Positions 23,041 to 34,364 of a stretch of 64,000 bases of DNA are shown piece by piece (within the stretch, counting starts at the first letter, position 1; the number at the start of each line of letters is the position of its first letter). The stretch is from contig OY986435.1 of assembly GCA_963920525.1 (NCBI GenBank), forward strand, positions 270,239,574 to 270,303,573. Direction: 5' to 3'. A program made the position numbers and the translations under genes. The stretch is from Dichetophora obliterata. Lineage: Eukaryota; Arthropoda; Insecta; Diptera; Sciomyzidae. The notes below the pieces were generated by a model that was not told the origin of the DNA, ran no database searches, and saw nothing but the letters and a program-made list of their open reading frames with translations.

Positions 23041-25029
23041 GGTTATTAGATACTGTTAAGAAGAAGCATAGTGAAAGACTTGCGGGCGAAACAATTTTCA
23101 CGATTCCAAAAGAATGTAATAAAGGAGGACGTCCTCAATTATGTGAAAGTGAGTGTAATGAGCGTCTAAAAAGAAAATTTGCTTCGGAAGTATCTTCGGA
23201 ACAAAGCAATAACACTTTGTTATTAGTTCACGCTGCTACCATTTCAGCTCAAAATTCAGAGCAGTAAGATTTAAAGTGCATACTAAAAAAGACAACTCCA
23301 TCTCCTTCACGGGCGGCCAAATTAAAAAATTATAACTTCTGAAGTGAACAATAGCGCTATCCCCACAAGAAGCTTTGGTGTTTTTGATGGAAAATGATTC
23401 GACCAAGCATCAATATATAAACATGCGACTATTAAATAAGTCTCGAAATAGTGATACATACCCCGTTTATAATAAATTAATAGAATGCAAGCAGCAATGC
23501 AGACCAGAGGCAATGAGAGCTTCAGAAACTATAGCAGAAGTTCCCTTACAAATCTTGCATGATCATACAGCCAAGAGAATTTTAATACTGCAAAAATAAG
23601 TCATATTTCAAATGACAGGTGTAAATGAGGCTTAATTAGTAATAAGTTGCGGTTTCGATGGTTCAACTGGACAAAGTATGTTCATGATCAATTTCTTTTT
23701 GTAACATTAATCATTCCGCTTAAGCTAATAGCAATGCCAAATAAAATTATTTGGATTAATCGTAGTCCCCAATCAATTGGATTCTGTAGGCCAAAGAAAA
23801 TTAAATTTGTGAAAAAAAGTAAAGAGCACATTTTGACCGAAAATAGAACTTTAAATTTCGAAAAATCCCAATTTGATACCTTTGGAATGGAGTTTGGCAA
23901 ATGGAAGAAAAAAAATTGTTAGTTACGATTTACATATGACATTAATTGACGGCAAGGTTTTAAATATTGTAACCGAGACGAAATCTGCGCAATCTTGTGT
24001 AGTATGTGGAGCAAATCCAAAGCAGTTTATGATAATAACAAATTTGAAATCTCCCGTTTTTCAGACAAAAGCAAATACTTTGAAATATGGCGTAAGTCCC
24101 CTTCATGCGTGGATTCGGTTTTTTGAATTTATTTTACATCTGTCTTATAGAATCCATTTAAGGAAATAGGAAATAAGAAACTTAGAGGATAAAGAGAATT
24201 TAAAGCAAAGAAAACTAGAAATTCAAAAGAACTTTTGGGACAAAATGGGGCTGCATGTTGATAAGCCCAAATTAAATGGTAGCGGTACGACAAACGACGG
24301 TAATACGTCAAGATAAGCTTTCTCTGAGGTGGAACTATTTGCATCAATTTCTAATATTGATATAGATTTTATAAGACGTTTGCATATCATTTTGATATCG
24401 ATCTCATGTGACTATCAGATTAATATTAAGAAATTTGACGAATTTTGCGTGAAAACTGCTAATTTGTATTTAAAAAATTATAATTGGTATCCAATGTTGG
24501 CCACAGTGCACAAAATTTTGGTGCATTCATCACAAATAATGGAAACATGTGCAATACCAGTTGGATGCTTGGATGAAAATACTTCAGAATGTCGAAATTA
24601 GTTTTATAAAAGAGATCGTATTCACCATGCTAGAAAAAACTCACGGGTTATTAATATGATTGATGTAAACAACAGAGCTATGGATTCTTCGGATCCTCTG
24701 TTATCAAGTATCTGTTTAAGTGAACAAGATACGAATACAAATAAAAAACAACTGCCTCATGAAGTACTTCAACTTTTGGAATCACCTGAAGCTTCAATTA
24801 ATTTCGATATATCATCTACATGAAGTTATACTTTACATAACGATAATAGGGGTATTCACAATGACTTGGGTAGTTGGGTATGGGTAGATTGAGTACTTTT
24901 GGTTATTGCGAGCACCCTAAATTGCAAATGAGTACTTTGAAGTATAGTTTTGGGCAGTGCTGCGTGCTTGTTTGATCTCCCAGTTTATGTAGATGAGTGA
25001 CAGCTGGAAAAGGGTTGCCACCATTTTTT

Positions 25030-26640
25030 GTCATTTTATGCGCGCACAATTTAAGCCATTAATTGGTCGTAAAAAAGATATTCTATATACGAGTAATTTT
25101 TAAAGTGAACTTCGCAGCATCTTATCATTTACTAGTAATCCAGGGTAAAACTTTATCCTGTCACATACCGGCTTACATAAGAATTTTCATGCCAATCGGA
25201 AAAAAAAATTTAAATTTTTTGTATATCGACCATTTTTGGATTGCGCCCATTTTTAGTTCAGTTTCCGAAAGTAACCATATGCACTAATTGACCAAATTTC
25301 AGTTTAATATGACCAAAACCGTCTAAAATATTACATTTTTATTGATTTGTAGGCGGTAAAAGGGTGTTTGGCAAAATTTTCCTTAACTATCTCGTAGGCG
25401 AAACAAATCGACTGTCAAAATTTCAGCGCAATCGGCCCAGTAGTCAATTTTAATGATTTATGAAAAAGAGGGTGTTGTTATAGAGCAACTACGTCCATTT
25501 TTAGTACTGTTCAATAGTACTGTACCATACAAACTAAATTACCATATTTAAGTCTTATACGACCAACATCATCTTAAATTAAGTGTTTTTAATGATTTTT
25601 GGGCTGTAAAAGAGAGCGTGGTCACCCATTTTTAATACAGTTTCAGGCAGAGTACATTACCAAATTTTAGTCTAATAATTTCAAAAACGTGTGGCAGCCG
25701 TAGCCTAGTGGGTAGAGTGCGTGGCTCTAAGCTAAAGAACTGCGGTAACCCGGGCTCAATTCTAGCTCAGACAGAAAGTTTTTTCGATTGAATTAATTTT
25801 TCTGTTCGGTCATCACCTCTCTGCAGACAATGGCAAAGCTCAGAGAGTAAAAATTGCCATGTTAAGCTTCTGGAGAACATAAGCCGTTCGGAGTCAGCAT
25901 AAAACACGTAGGTCCAGTTTCTCGATCATTTGTGATCAAACATTTAATAACACGCACAATACAATTTGTGGCAATCTCTCTTGTGGCAATATTTTTTGAA
26001 GCTAGGTCAAAATCCTTCCAAGGGCTGAAATGGCCAGTTTATTTTTTTTTTATGATCGAAACCATCTGAAATGTAGCATTTTTATTGATTTTATGGCGGT
26101 AAAAGGGGGTGTGGCTTTTTTGTTGCCCGAGATATTAACTTGATTAACCGAGATATAAACAGATATTGTAAATTTGGTTGCCGTAGGTCTTACCATTCCT
26201 GAAATCTTAAGAGACACCGCACGAACGATTTCATATATATAGAAGGGTGATAAAAGTAGGCGTGGCAAAATTTATATATCTAGTGGCCACTACTTGGTCT
26301 CATAGCAAATATAAACCAAGTTTCATTATAAAACATGCACAACTCAGGAATTATAATTTCTGAAAAGTAGGCGTAGTTATAGTTCGACCACGCCCATTTT
26401 TTTGTTGAATTATCGATAGTAGCCATCGAACTAAATTACAAAATTTTAGTCCAATACAGCCGAATTCGTCTGAAATATAGAGTTTTTATTAACTTGTGGG
26501 CGGAAATAGGGGGTGTGGCAATATTTTTTGTATATTAATATATACATATTAATATTAATATTTTGTGTACAATATATACAAATATTGTAAATTTGATGCC
26601 CTTAGGTCAATTATTGCTTATTTTTGCAAATGGTGGTAAC
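25030..26640. repeat. diverged GGGCGTGGC-type intergenic repeats
   Basis: At least four modules contain the order ACCAAATTT..AGTCTAATA, GACCAAAACCGTCT, TTTTTATTGATTT, GGCGGTAAAAGGG and GTGTGGC (near 25,290-25,375, 25,550-25,630, 26,040-26,120 and 26,440-26,525). The SINE interrupts one module. Similar blocks occur elsewhere in the window. Origin not determined. Confidence 0.55.
25690..26051 (+). mobile_element. tRNA-derived SINE, copy 2 of 3
   Basis: Plus-strand copy with head GCCGTAGCCTAGTGGGTAGA (A-box), a degraded B-box (GGGCTCAATTCTA), and a body with TTCTGTTCGGTCATCACCTC and GTGATCAAACATTTAATAAC. It ends in CCAGTTTATTTTTTTTT. Flanks resemble each other (TTCAAAAACGT before, GATCGAAACCATCT after), as expected for a diverged target duplication within a GACCAAAACCGTCT-type repeat unit. 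It carries a small internal duplication, TGTGGCAATCTCTCTTGTGG. Confidence 0.8.
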
Positions 26641-26890
26641 ACATGGAAAAAGTACTCAATTTGGCAAGAAAACAATCTACCCAAACAAGTCAGGGGGTCA
26701 GCTAGAGTAGATTGGTAGATGGGTACTTGGGTAGAATGGTACTTTACAAAAACAAAATGTACGACACTTGCCCATCTACCCAACTATCCAAGTCAGTGTG
26801 AATACCCCGAATGACTATTTTATTGAAGACTTCGAGATGCTTCCTGAGTATTCGTTTGATTTAGAAGTTCATGATAGTATTCTAGAGTAA

Positions 26891-27519
26891 AGTCGTGGTA
26901 AATATTTTTTAATGCATACTACATGGTTTCGTATTTGCTTAATACTTTTCCTGTTTCTTTAGATGCATTTGTACATTCAACCTTTTATGTATATTTGTAT
27001 TATATACATATATCCATTTCTCAATTCTAGAAATAAAACGTAAACTTTTACATTATTCTTATAAATGCTTAATTGTTTTCAGAAGAATGCGCAAAGTTTC
27101 AGTGTTCTATCTACAACTATCAATATTAGCCTTCTATGAAAAATGGGCGTGACAGAAAGTTTTGATACATTTGATCAAATAAAAATGCCATTTGCTGTAA
27201 CATAAACACGACACATTACAGAAATACCAAAAATATTTCCTTTATTTTTTTAAGTTTTTCACAAATTGTCAATTCACAGGTTTGTCTAATTTTCAAAATT
27301 TTCTGCATGACCTTTGGTAGTGACTATTTAGGTCTTTATTCCAAATTTTAACAAGACACCATGTACAGTTCGTAAGATATCCACATACATATATAAAATT
27401 TTGTTGTTCGAGAGGTAGGCGTGGTAGTCCATCAATTACGCCCACTTTTTAATATACTCATGTGGATAATGGTTGAAGCATAATTGTGAAGTTTCAGCGT
27501 TACACTATCTTCATTATTT
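26891..27519. other. no gene; diverged intergenic repeat
   Basis: Contains GGGCGTGAC and GTAGGCGTGGTAG modules near 27,145 and 27,415. No coding region recognised. Confidence 0.4.
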
Positions 27520-27580
27520 GAGTTTATGCCGCCAAATCGATTTTCTGGACCATAGTGCACTATGGAAGAGAAACACAATG
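27520..27580 (-). repeat. terminal segment shared with 22,000-22,048
   Basis: GCCGCCAAATCGATTTTCTG followed by GACCATAGTG matches, in reverse complement, the CACTATGG..AAATCGGATTTGGCGGC segment ending at 22,040. Probably an element terminus. Confidence 0.35.
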
Positions 27581-27754
27581 TACGTCTGAACGCTTCGCTG
27601 TATCATGAAAAACTGTGCGGCATTGAAAGCAACACGTGATGGTAAGACACTTGGTTATATGTAAGCGCGTTGTCAAAATTTTTTTGGTGAAACGCTTAAC
27701 CCCACGAAACCCTTCACCCCACCGCACTCTATATCAAAAATTACTCAAGATATA

Positions 27755-28040
27755 CACTTATTTGTTGATATATCTGTGGTCACAAGGAATAATAAATAAC
27801 GCCTAAACTCAAAGTATCGTAAAAACGATATTTTAACTGCACGAACTACGACTCATTTTTTTGAAATATATGAACCAATAAAAACAAAATATGTGCACAC
27901 ATAAGTGATGATCAATCCTGTGTAAAAATGGATATCTGCATACTTCCAAAAATTGGCAATAAATTAAATTCCATATCGCTTTTTTACGATACTTTGAGTT
28001 AAGTCATTATTCCTTGTGACTACAGATATGTTGATAACTC
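27755..28040. mobile_element. hairpin element (60-70 bp arms)
   Basis: The left arm (about 27,765-27,830: TATCTGTGGTCACAAGGAAT and AACTCAAAGTATCGTAAAAA) faces a near-complementary right arm (about 27,970-28,035). The arms are separated by a 140-bp AT-rich loop. No coding capacity; a MITE or remnant foldback. Confidence 0.65.
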
Positions 28041-28187
28041 TTAAACCATTAGGATTTTCATTTTGGTTTCTTCTTTTGGTTTTGTTTTACTTCCTATTAT
28101 TCTGGCCAAAAACTTTGCTTAACAATTAAATATGAAAAATCGCTTCCAGTGGGTCTTCTAATCCGACAAATAATTGTTTTTTTATCA

Positions 28188-28813
28188 CTACTCCACTCTC
28201 AGGGAAAAGTACTTTTAAATGATCCAGGTTATTTTTATCTGGCGAATTTGGTTAGGAGAGTCAACCACATCGTATTAATCAGATTTACGTTATATATACC
28301 TGACGGATCTGGTTTACAGGAATATATGTAGAAAATATCAAAAAAACGACCTGCCAGCTGTAAAAGTCTGCTTTAGTGGATGCAGAATTTGTAACCTAGG
28401 AATTTGTAAAGGATACCTCAGGAGTAATTCTGTGGTAATTAATTCTGTGGCAATTTGGGCTAAAAAAATAAAGTTTCCATGATTCATTTGTTCTAGCTTT
28501 CCCTCTGGGCGCCGATAGAGGCAAAAAGGTTGTTTTTTTTTGTCTTAATTTTGGTTCTCATGATGTGATTGTTGAAAAATTCCAAAATTTACATATAGTT
28601 GATTGAGTTAAAAACCTTTAAACCTGGCATTTGGCTAAATAAACCTAATTTAATTCGATTTAATCACAAATATTGGTTAAAATTCTGTTAAGATAGCCAT
28701 ATTTGTCAGTTTCATTAAACCATAAAAAGAGGTGAAATTGATCTGAATGGAAAGTGGTAATCTTAACCTGACGATTTATGTATGTTAAATTTACCAGATT
28801 TTTTCTGGGTGCA
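28188..28813 (+). mobile_element. about 620-bp non-coding element, copy 1
   Basis: Matches the reverse complement of about 41,790-42,345 along its length. Shared landmarks include GCGAATTTGGTTAGGAG, CCAGCTG..GTGATGCA-like, GCAATTTGGGCTAA, TCCCTCTGG and GGTTTAATGAAACTGACAAA (seen in complement). The ends CACTCTCAGGGAAAA and, in complement, GCACCCAGAAAAAAT are imperfect inverted repeats. It is a dispersed non-autonomous element of unknown superfamily. Confidence 0.6.
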
Positions 28814-30313
28814 TACTCATTTTTATATGCGCTTTTTTATATGCTCATTTTTATATTTTATATGCGTATAAAAATAAATATAATTTTTAAAGTATACTCT
28901 TTACAAAAACATACACAAAACATCTCATTTAATCTTTTGATATTTTGATTTTTTGGCGATAAATTCAGAATTTTTTGGCGTGGCTCTGAAGCCACATTAG
29001 TAAAAACCTAACCTCTTGACTTTTTGAATAAGCCATCCCCCCTTTAGGCCACTCAATGCCCCCAAATTCCTTCTGAGCATTCCAGAAGGACCCTTTAAAG
29101 GACTCCAGCACCCACTTTGATAAAGACTGATATGATTAAAAACTCGAAACTTCTAAGATAAAAATCTAATATTGAAAAAAAATTCAATATTAAAAACTAA
29201 AATTTATTCACTTTTTTATGTGATTTACTATGTCAATCACTGAACTAAGAATGCCCTAAAAACAACAAATTACAATCCTGAGACAACTTCTCATGATGCA
29301 TCTCATTACAGTTTAAATTTTTAAAAACAAATGCTGATGAAAGTTTTGTTTGCCAGGTGGGCGTGACAGAATATATTTTTGTTTTTATTCTTCACATAAA
29401 TTTAAGACTATTAACATTGCAATATGTATATGTGTATCCACATAGGCTCAATACAAACAAAATATAGCAGGCCGAATTGTTGTGTTATAGAGGAGATGGG
29501 CGAGCTTGTGTGAAAAATAAAAAGTATATATATTTTCTTTTTACTCATATACAAAATCTTATTGGTCTGCAACACGACTTCTCCCATTTTATTTTCCAAC
29601 TATGTTATAAAATGTTACCACTGTTCGTTGCAAAAATTGTTTCTCTATTATTGCAAATGATTTATAAGGAAAATAAATGAACTAGTGCTGCAGAGGAATT
29701 TGGTTTATCTAAGCTTTGTTCACTTGGTGTTTGTATATGTCGATGACATTCACTGGCACTTGATTGATTTTCCATTAGTTGCGTTCTACATCTTTGCTTG
29801 AGGTTCATCCTCAGGTTCACAAGTTTCACGTGCGCTATGCTATTTGTAGCGATTTTTAGTGGAAATTTTTTATATCTCTTATTTTTGGTTTGTTTTTGGT
29901 GAAATACTTATTAGAATTTGTAATGGAAATTTCAATTCGTGTTGGTGTTTGAGTTTGGATTATTAGACACGGGAATCTTGATGGTAGTTCGAAGCCTGAA
30001 ACTGAAATAACTGGAAGAGTGCCATGCAAAGTCAACGGATTTTTTTGTCCGCATCGATTGTGGTAAGCACAGAAAGAAAGCAATACATTTTGAGATACAA
30101 ATTGAATAAGGCTAGGATGAAAAAAAAAACTTTTTTGAGTCTGCTGGAAAAAAATTTCATCCGTGACATTCCCTGGTGGTTTATTATACATACACTCTAA
30201 GAATTGATTGAAAAATCTCGTGAAATTTTACAACATTGATTGGCGATTTTGTAAAAAAAGCACGCTATGCAGTGAGTTTTTTTAATTTTGTTTGAAAATC
30301 AGCGACTTTTACC
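28814..30313. other. no recognisable gene
   Basis: Contains a 111-codon minus-strand frame (29,856-30,191) with no motif I can assign. It has a P/T-rich middle (GTLPVISVSGFELPSRFP) but no catalytic or zinc-binding pattern. It might be a fragment of an unrecognised element. The remainder is AT-rich. Confidence 0.4.
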
Positions 30314-30562
30314 AAAATATGTATATTTACTTTACTATTCACGCTATTTCAGCGTGTTTTCGCTAAGAGAGCCCTAAAATATATATATTCTCTACTTTTG
30401 ACGCTATTCCAGCGTGTTTTCGCTCAGAGAGTCTTAAAATATGTATATTTTCTACTTTTCACGCTATTTCAGCGTGGTTTCGCTCAGAGAGTCCTAAAAC
30501 ATGTATATTTTCCCTACTTTTCACACTATTTCAGCGTGTTCTCGCGCAGGTACTCCTAAAAA
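30314..30562. repeat. 60-bp tandem repeat, about 4 copies
   Basis: The period is 60 bp, with one or two extra bases in the last copy. Unit words are ATGTATATTTTCTACTTTT, CACGCTATTTCAGCGTG (itself a palindrome around AAATAGCG) and TTTCGCTCAGAGAGTCCTAA. Copies differ by a few substitutions. Flanking 30,250-30,300 has a lone AGCACGCTATGCAGTG. Confidence 0.85.
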
Positions 30563-30599
30563 CGCTCCAGCAGCGGTATTTTACGCTTGCCCTTAAATA

Positions 30600-30775
30600 A
30601 ACACCTCTGCTTTAACGTCATATGATTTCAAAGAGTTTATTCGAACAAGTGTCCAATTATATACAACATAAACAGTAGATTGGTCACAGCTTAATTACTC
30701 AAGCCTACTGGATTAGGAAAGAGTAGCCTTCTGCTGAGTGATTGACTCTATACAGAGTTGTTGTTGTTGCCATGT
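30600..30775 (-). repeat. dispersed repeat, copy B (pair with 6,286-6,505)
   Basis: In reverse complement it shows CTGTATAGAGTCAATCAC, CAGTAGGCTTGAGTAATTAA, TATATAATTGGACACTTGTT, CGAATAAAC and TCATATGACGTTAAAGCAGA. These align with the 6.3-kb copy. TATA- and AATAAA-like strings make a decayed LTR conceivable. Confidence 0.5.
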
Positions 30776-31079
30776 TCAAAATTTACTTGAGAAACTTCAT
30801 GCATTTCTAGCTTTTTTTTATAATCGCAGACAAGATCGAAAGAAATAATTTAAAGAAAAAGTTTTTACAAGAGAGCGAAATAATTGAAGGTGAGAGGATT
30901 CACGCATTTTTAACGATAAATATTTATAATTTTGCTCTATGGGATTTGACGACAATAAATGTAGGCAATCAGTTGCCAGCAATTATTGTACTTAATTCTC
31001 GTGAATTTTTGTTAGAGTGTAGTAAAAGAGTTTCAAGCGGTAGGACGGTCAATAAAATCCCTGAAGATATTTTGGCTTA

Positions 31080-31500
31080 AATGTTTTTAATGCACAAAAT
31101 AAACTGTGATACTTTGAATAGCACGTTGCACAAAATGACCAATTTTCTCCAAATGAATGTTATGCCATATGAAAGTTAGTAACTAATGATATTTTTTCTT
31201 GTTTTTATCCTAACAACAAAAGCAACTTTTGAGTAATTTTTTAAGTGAAAGGCTAATATTTTGGGCCTTTTTCGAAAAAAAGACAAAAAATATATACACT
31301 GATCTAACGGTACAGTTCAAAGTGAAGTCCCTTTTTTGGACTTTTGAACAAAAGCATTTTAATTAAATATTTTTGAAAACAGCGATGATGTTTGCATCGA
31401 AAGTCAAAACAATGATTTTCAATTCGTTTTTTTCTCATTCTAAGGTAACGATGTTTTATGAAAAAGTCGTTGTACTAAAAATTTCTAGTTTTCTTAAGGT
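31080..31500 (+). repeat. dispersed direct repeat, copy 1
   Basis: Shares with 36,490-36,900 the order ATGTTATGCCATATGAAAG, TTTTGAGTAATTTTTTAAGT, ACGGTACAGTTCAA, GTTTGCATCGAAA, TTTTTTCTCATTCTAAGGTA and ACGATGTTTTATGAAAAA, with about a quarter of positions changed. No coding capacity. Confidence 0.55.
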
Positions 31501-32195
31501 TTCATTTCTACACACATACTTTTTGTAATAAGCTTTTTTGTTACACAAAATTAATTATGTTGTGTATATGAATTAAAAACTTACTCTAAATAACAAGATT
31601 ATTTGATTTTTTTAGAAAATAAACTTATGCTACTATCAAAATAACCGTCTCAATTTTGCATATTTCCGTTTTGAATATTTGAATTTTCGATTTAACACGC
31701 TAGGCACATACCCACACACACACACAGCCACACGCACCCATTAATTGAATTACCCAGTGTTGCCGTTGCAAATTCCATGTTTAGTTTTTACTATCCTTTG
31801 CCCAAAGAAATCCAAACGAACCAAGTCGTCAATTTATTCAACTTCGGAGTCTTACATAGGGAATAGAAAAAATCAAGTTTACTGCGTTTGTATGTTTGGG
31901 GGATTCTGACACTCATGATGAACCAGATGATGAAGTTTGCATTGCTGTTCGTGACACTGGATATATGAAAATGCACATGGCAGTTTCAAAACCTCGATGA
32001 TTGCTGTCAACATGCAATACAACAAAAGTTTTCACAGATATGAAATAGTTTGGTTAGTAAGCATCATCGTCATCATCACACTCACCAGACGACGCTATCT
32101 TGTATATGAAATGAACAATACAGCGGGAAAAAGAAATGCAGAACAAAACTTGGACGTAAAAATGGTATTGCAATACAGCAACGCCTACACTTAGA
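31501..32195. other. no recognisable feature
   Basis: AT-rich; a short CA-rich run lies at 31,705-31,735. Reading frames here lack known motifs. Confidence 0.4.
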
Positions 32196-33274
32196 AAAAA
32201 AAGATACGTCGTTCGACACACGAGAGTAGCGAAGCCTTTTTGCAGCTTCATAGATTAGATAATGGAATGCTTTTTTATAATACAATAATAAAATAACTTT
32301 TAAATTCAAAAATATAAAATGACTTAAAGTTAATTAAAAAAAACACGTTCTAATCACTCCAGTAAATTTTATTACATATCATTATAATTTTATTTTTTTA
32401 CATTTAACTATATTTTTGAATTATTTTTTAAATGTGTTCAATAATTATTAATTATAATTGTTATGGAATTTTATTAATGAAATTACAATTTCATTATAAT
32501 TTTATTTTTTTAACAGCTGAAAACAAAATCAGCGAAAATCTAAAAACAATTGCAGTAAACATGCTTTGTTAGTGGAAGACTTCCAGCAGGCTGTTGGACT
32601 CCATAAATAATAACATAAGCATAGAGACTAAAGTAAAGCAAAAATACAACAACAAATGTGAGATGATGAAATTGAGAAAAACTGAGAAATTGACACTTCA
32701 AATCTCATTGCCCCTGGGGTGCAGTGCGTTAGTGCGCGCTTGCACGGGGTATCACAAAGATTTCTGATGAAGCCTTTAGCACGGCCAAAATTGCACTAAA
32801 ATCAGCTAGTGATTTTTTTCCTTTTCATATTGAAAAAAACTTTGCTGTTGTTTCTTTGGAAAGATTCGTTAGAACAATTAGTTGTTCTAACTTTGACTTA
32901 AAGCTCAATAAACGATTTTAAACTATCAAACAACTAGAATTTGTGTTTAAAATAAAGTATAATTTAAACTATCAAATATTTAGAATTTGTATTTAAATCA
33001 TATAAAGTCAACATAATATTTTTTAAATTTTACTTTATTTTTGAATTACTTTTTAAATGTGTTCAATTATTGTTATGTAATTTTATTAATGAAATTACGG
33101 ATTCAGTTTATGAAAACTGAAATAGCAAACGTATGTCAATATATTTAGCAAATTCTGCATCACTAGTTGTCCCTAATCGTGTTGTTCAAATATATGAATT
33201 TAAATTTATCAAAAAGGAATTATGTAGTGCAATTAGAATTTAGTTATAATTTTTACCCAGTTCAATGAAACCTT
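32196..33274 (+). repeat. dispersed 458-bp repeat, copy 2 (interrupted)
   Basis: Left part 32,196-32,485 and right part 33,020-33,274 together match 15,458-15,915, from GATACGTCGTTCGACACACG to TTTACCCAGTTCAATGAAAC. The insertion point is bracketed by about 85-bp direct repeats (32,400-32,485 and 33,020-33,105, both ending TTTTATTAATGAAATTA). That is far longer than any transposase target duplication. Confidence 0.6.
32486..33019. mobile_element. MITE with inverted internal module, copy 2
   Basis: Contains GAGAAATTGACACTTCAAAT, CAGTGCGTTAGTGCGCGCTT, CAGCTAGTGATTTTTTTCC, CATATTGAAAAAAACTTTG and the palindrome GTTAGAACAATTAGTTGTTC. Most of this is shared with 16,634-17,059. Here the CATATTGAAAAA arm occurs once only and the inner module keeps one orientation, whereas copy 1 has the arm on both sides and the module flipped. 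Confidence 0.6.
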
Positions 33275-33628
33275 GCTACTTTTTTTGTTTCTGTCAGTGT
33301 TGCCATATTTTTGTGAGTAAAAAAGTCATTTATCGATTTAAAATACGTCAATTTAAAATATTTTCGAAAAAAACATAAACAAAAGAAATCCATATTTTAA
33401 TAAGCATTTATTAATGCATAAAAATAAAAAATCATGTTTATTATATAAAAGTATTTCATACGAGACAAAACAAAACAAAACAACAAATAGTTCAACCTAT
33501 TTATTTAGTATTTAGTAATTTTGTACTGTTCGTTCGAATTGAATAATGAGGGGGGATTCAACGTAAAGAGAAGAGCGAAAAAAATGGATTTTGTTTATAA
33601 TTCCGTTAGCTAGACTTACATAGGACCT

Positions 33629-33768
33629 GTAGTGGAATTCCCAAAAATTCAACGGTAATAATCGTTGTCGTTATCAGTAATTGTGCGTGCCACGTTCATA
33701 GAAAACTACAGTTTTTGCTAACTAACGATATCGAAAAACGTCGTTAACGAGTTTGGGAATTCCACTAC
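33629..33768. mobile_element. 140-bp MITE
   Basis: The left end GTAGTGGAATTCCCAAA is an exact inverted repeat of the right end TTTGGGAATTCCACTAC (17 bp). CGTTGTCGTTA-type inner words continue the palindrome imperfectly. No target duplication was convincing. Confidence 0.7.
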
Positions 33769-34364
33769 CGAATACGTTTAAAACACTATGGTTTGATGTA
33801 GAATTACGTAAAAAAGCAGTTTGTATGGGGACCATTTCACAAATTTTTTCAAGCACATGTAATGATTTTTGGGGACACATTGGGGCATACCTGAAACCCT
33901 TAATATTCATCGTAAAAGGATTAAATATATGCATATATATTAATTATAGGTTGAATGAAACGAATATTTAACTTTGGGTTTTATCATTTCTTTAATAAAG
34001 TCACAAAATAGTAAAATATAAGAAGAAAAATTCACATTTTAGTAAGAGAAAAATCAAGCATTAAATGCTTCAGTAGCTGCTTATGTTGTTGGTTTGGTTC
34101 GTACCAAAATCACGAACGCCACATCGTTTCGTTTGTTGAAGGAAATGGTTTTATATACACGGGACATTCTTTGTCAAATCGGTCAACAAAAGGATTGATC
34201 ACCGCCAATAATGCCAATGAATATGATAATAACCAAACGGCAACTCAATACAAAAAAAATTTTTCAAATTTTTTATAGTGATCATATTATGTAGAGAAGT
34301 AAAAAAATATTATAATTATTTTAATTAATTGTAAAGGACTTTTTATTAAAAACCCTAAACAAAC
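33769..34364. other. no recognisable feature
   Basis: AT-rich; no motif-bearing frames or element ends identified. Confidence 0.4.

Larger units (their letters stand above)
24849..26808. mobile_element. 1.96-kb inverted-repeat element inside the RAG1-like relic
   Basis: The left end GGGGTATTCACAATGACTTG and the right end, reverse complement GGGGTATTCACACTGACTTG, share about 30 bp including TAGTTGGGTA. The host reading frame on each side suggests a 3-bp AAT duplication (GATAAT before, AATGAC after), with one extra base at each terminus. The interior has no transposase. It consists of diverged GGGCGTGGC-type intergenic repeats and a SINE. A related left terminus (GGGGTATTCACGATTCAG) occurs at about 43,412. 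It is a non-autonomous DNA transposon that has accumulated other repeats. Confidence 0.7.
23041..26890 (+). pseudogene. RAG1/Transib-like transposase relic, split by an insertion
   Basis: Translation gives a decayed DDE recombinase. Blocks in order are GRPQLCESECNERLKRK near 23,130, a segment ending AEVPLQILHDHTAKR (about 23,535-23,580), and GFDGSTGQS (23,651-23,677, candidate first Asp). They continue with FCRPKKIKFVKK (shifted frame), LIDGKVLN (Asp at 23,948-23,950), a zinc-type SCVVCGANPKQF, PLHAWIRFFEFILHLSYRI and GLHVDKPKLNG..TTNDGNTSR. Then come YNWYPMLATVHKILVHS and CLDENTSECRN (candidate third acid, near 24,572-24,589). The order CxxC, LHxxxRFxE, NGNxxR-like, HKxLxH and an acidic motif parallels the RAG1 core. 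From 23,873 onward one frame continues, broken only by stops near 24,167, 24,312, 24,599 and 24,825. The C-terminus resumes after the 1.96-kb insertion (EDFEMLPEYSFDLE) and stops at 26,888-26,890. The family name is my reading of motifs; no terminal repeats were found. Confidence 0.6.

Noticed and set aside
29856..30191. 111-codon minus-strand frame as a gene
   Set aside because: No domain, signal peptide or conserved motif could be recognised, and there is no supporting gene structure.
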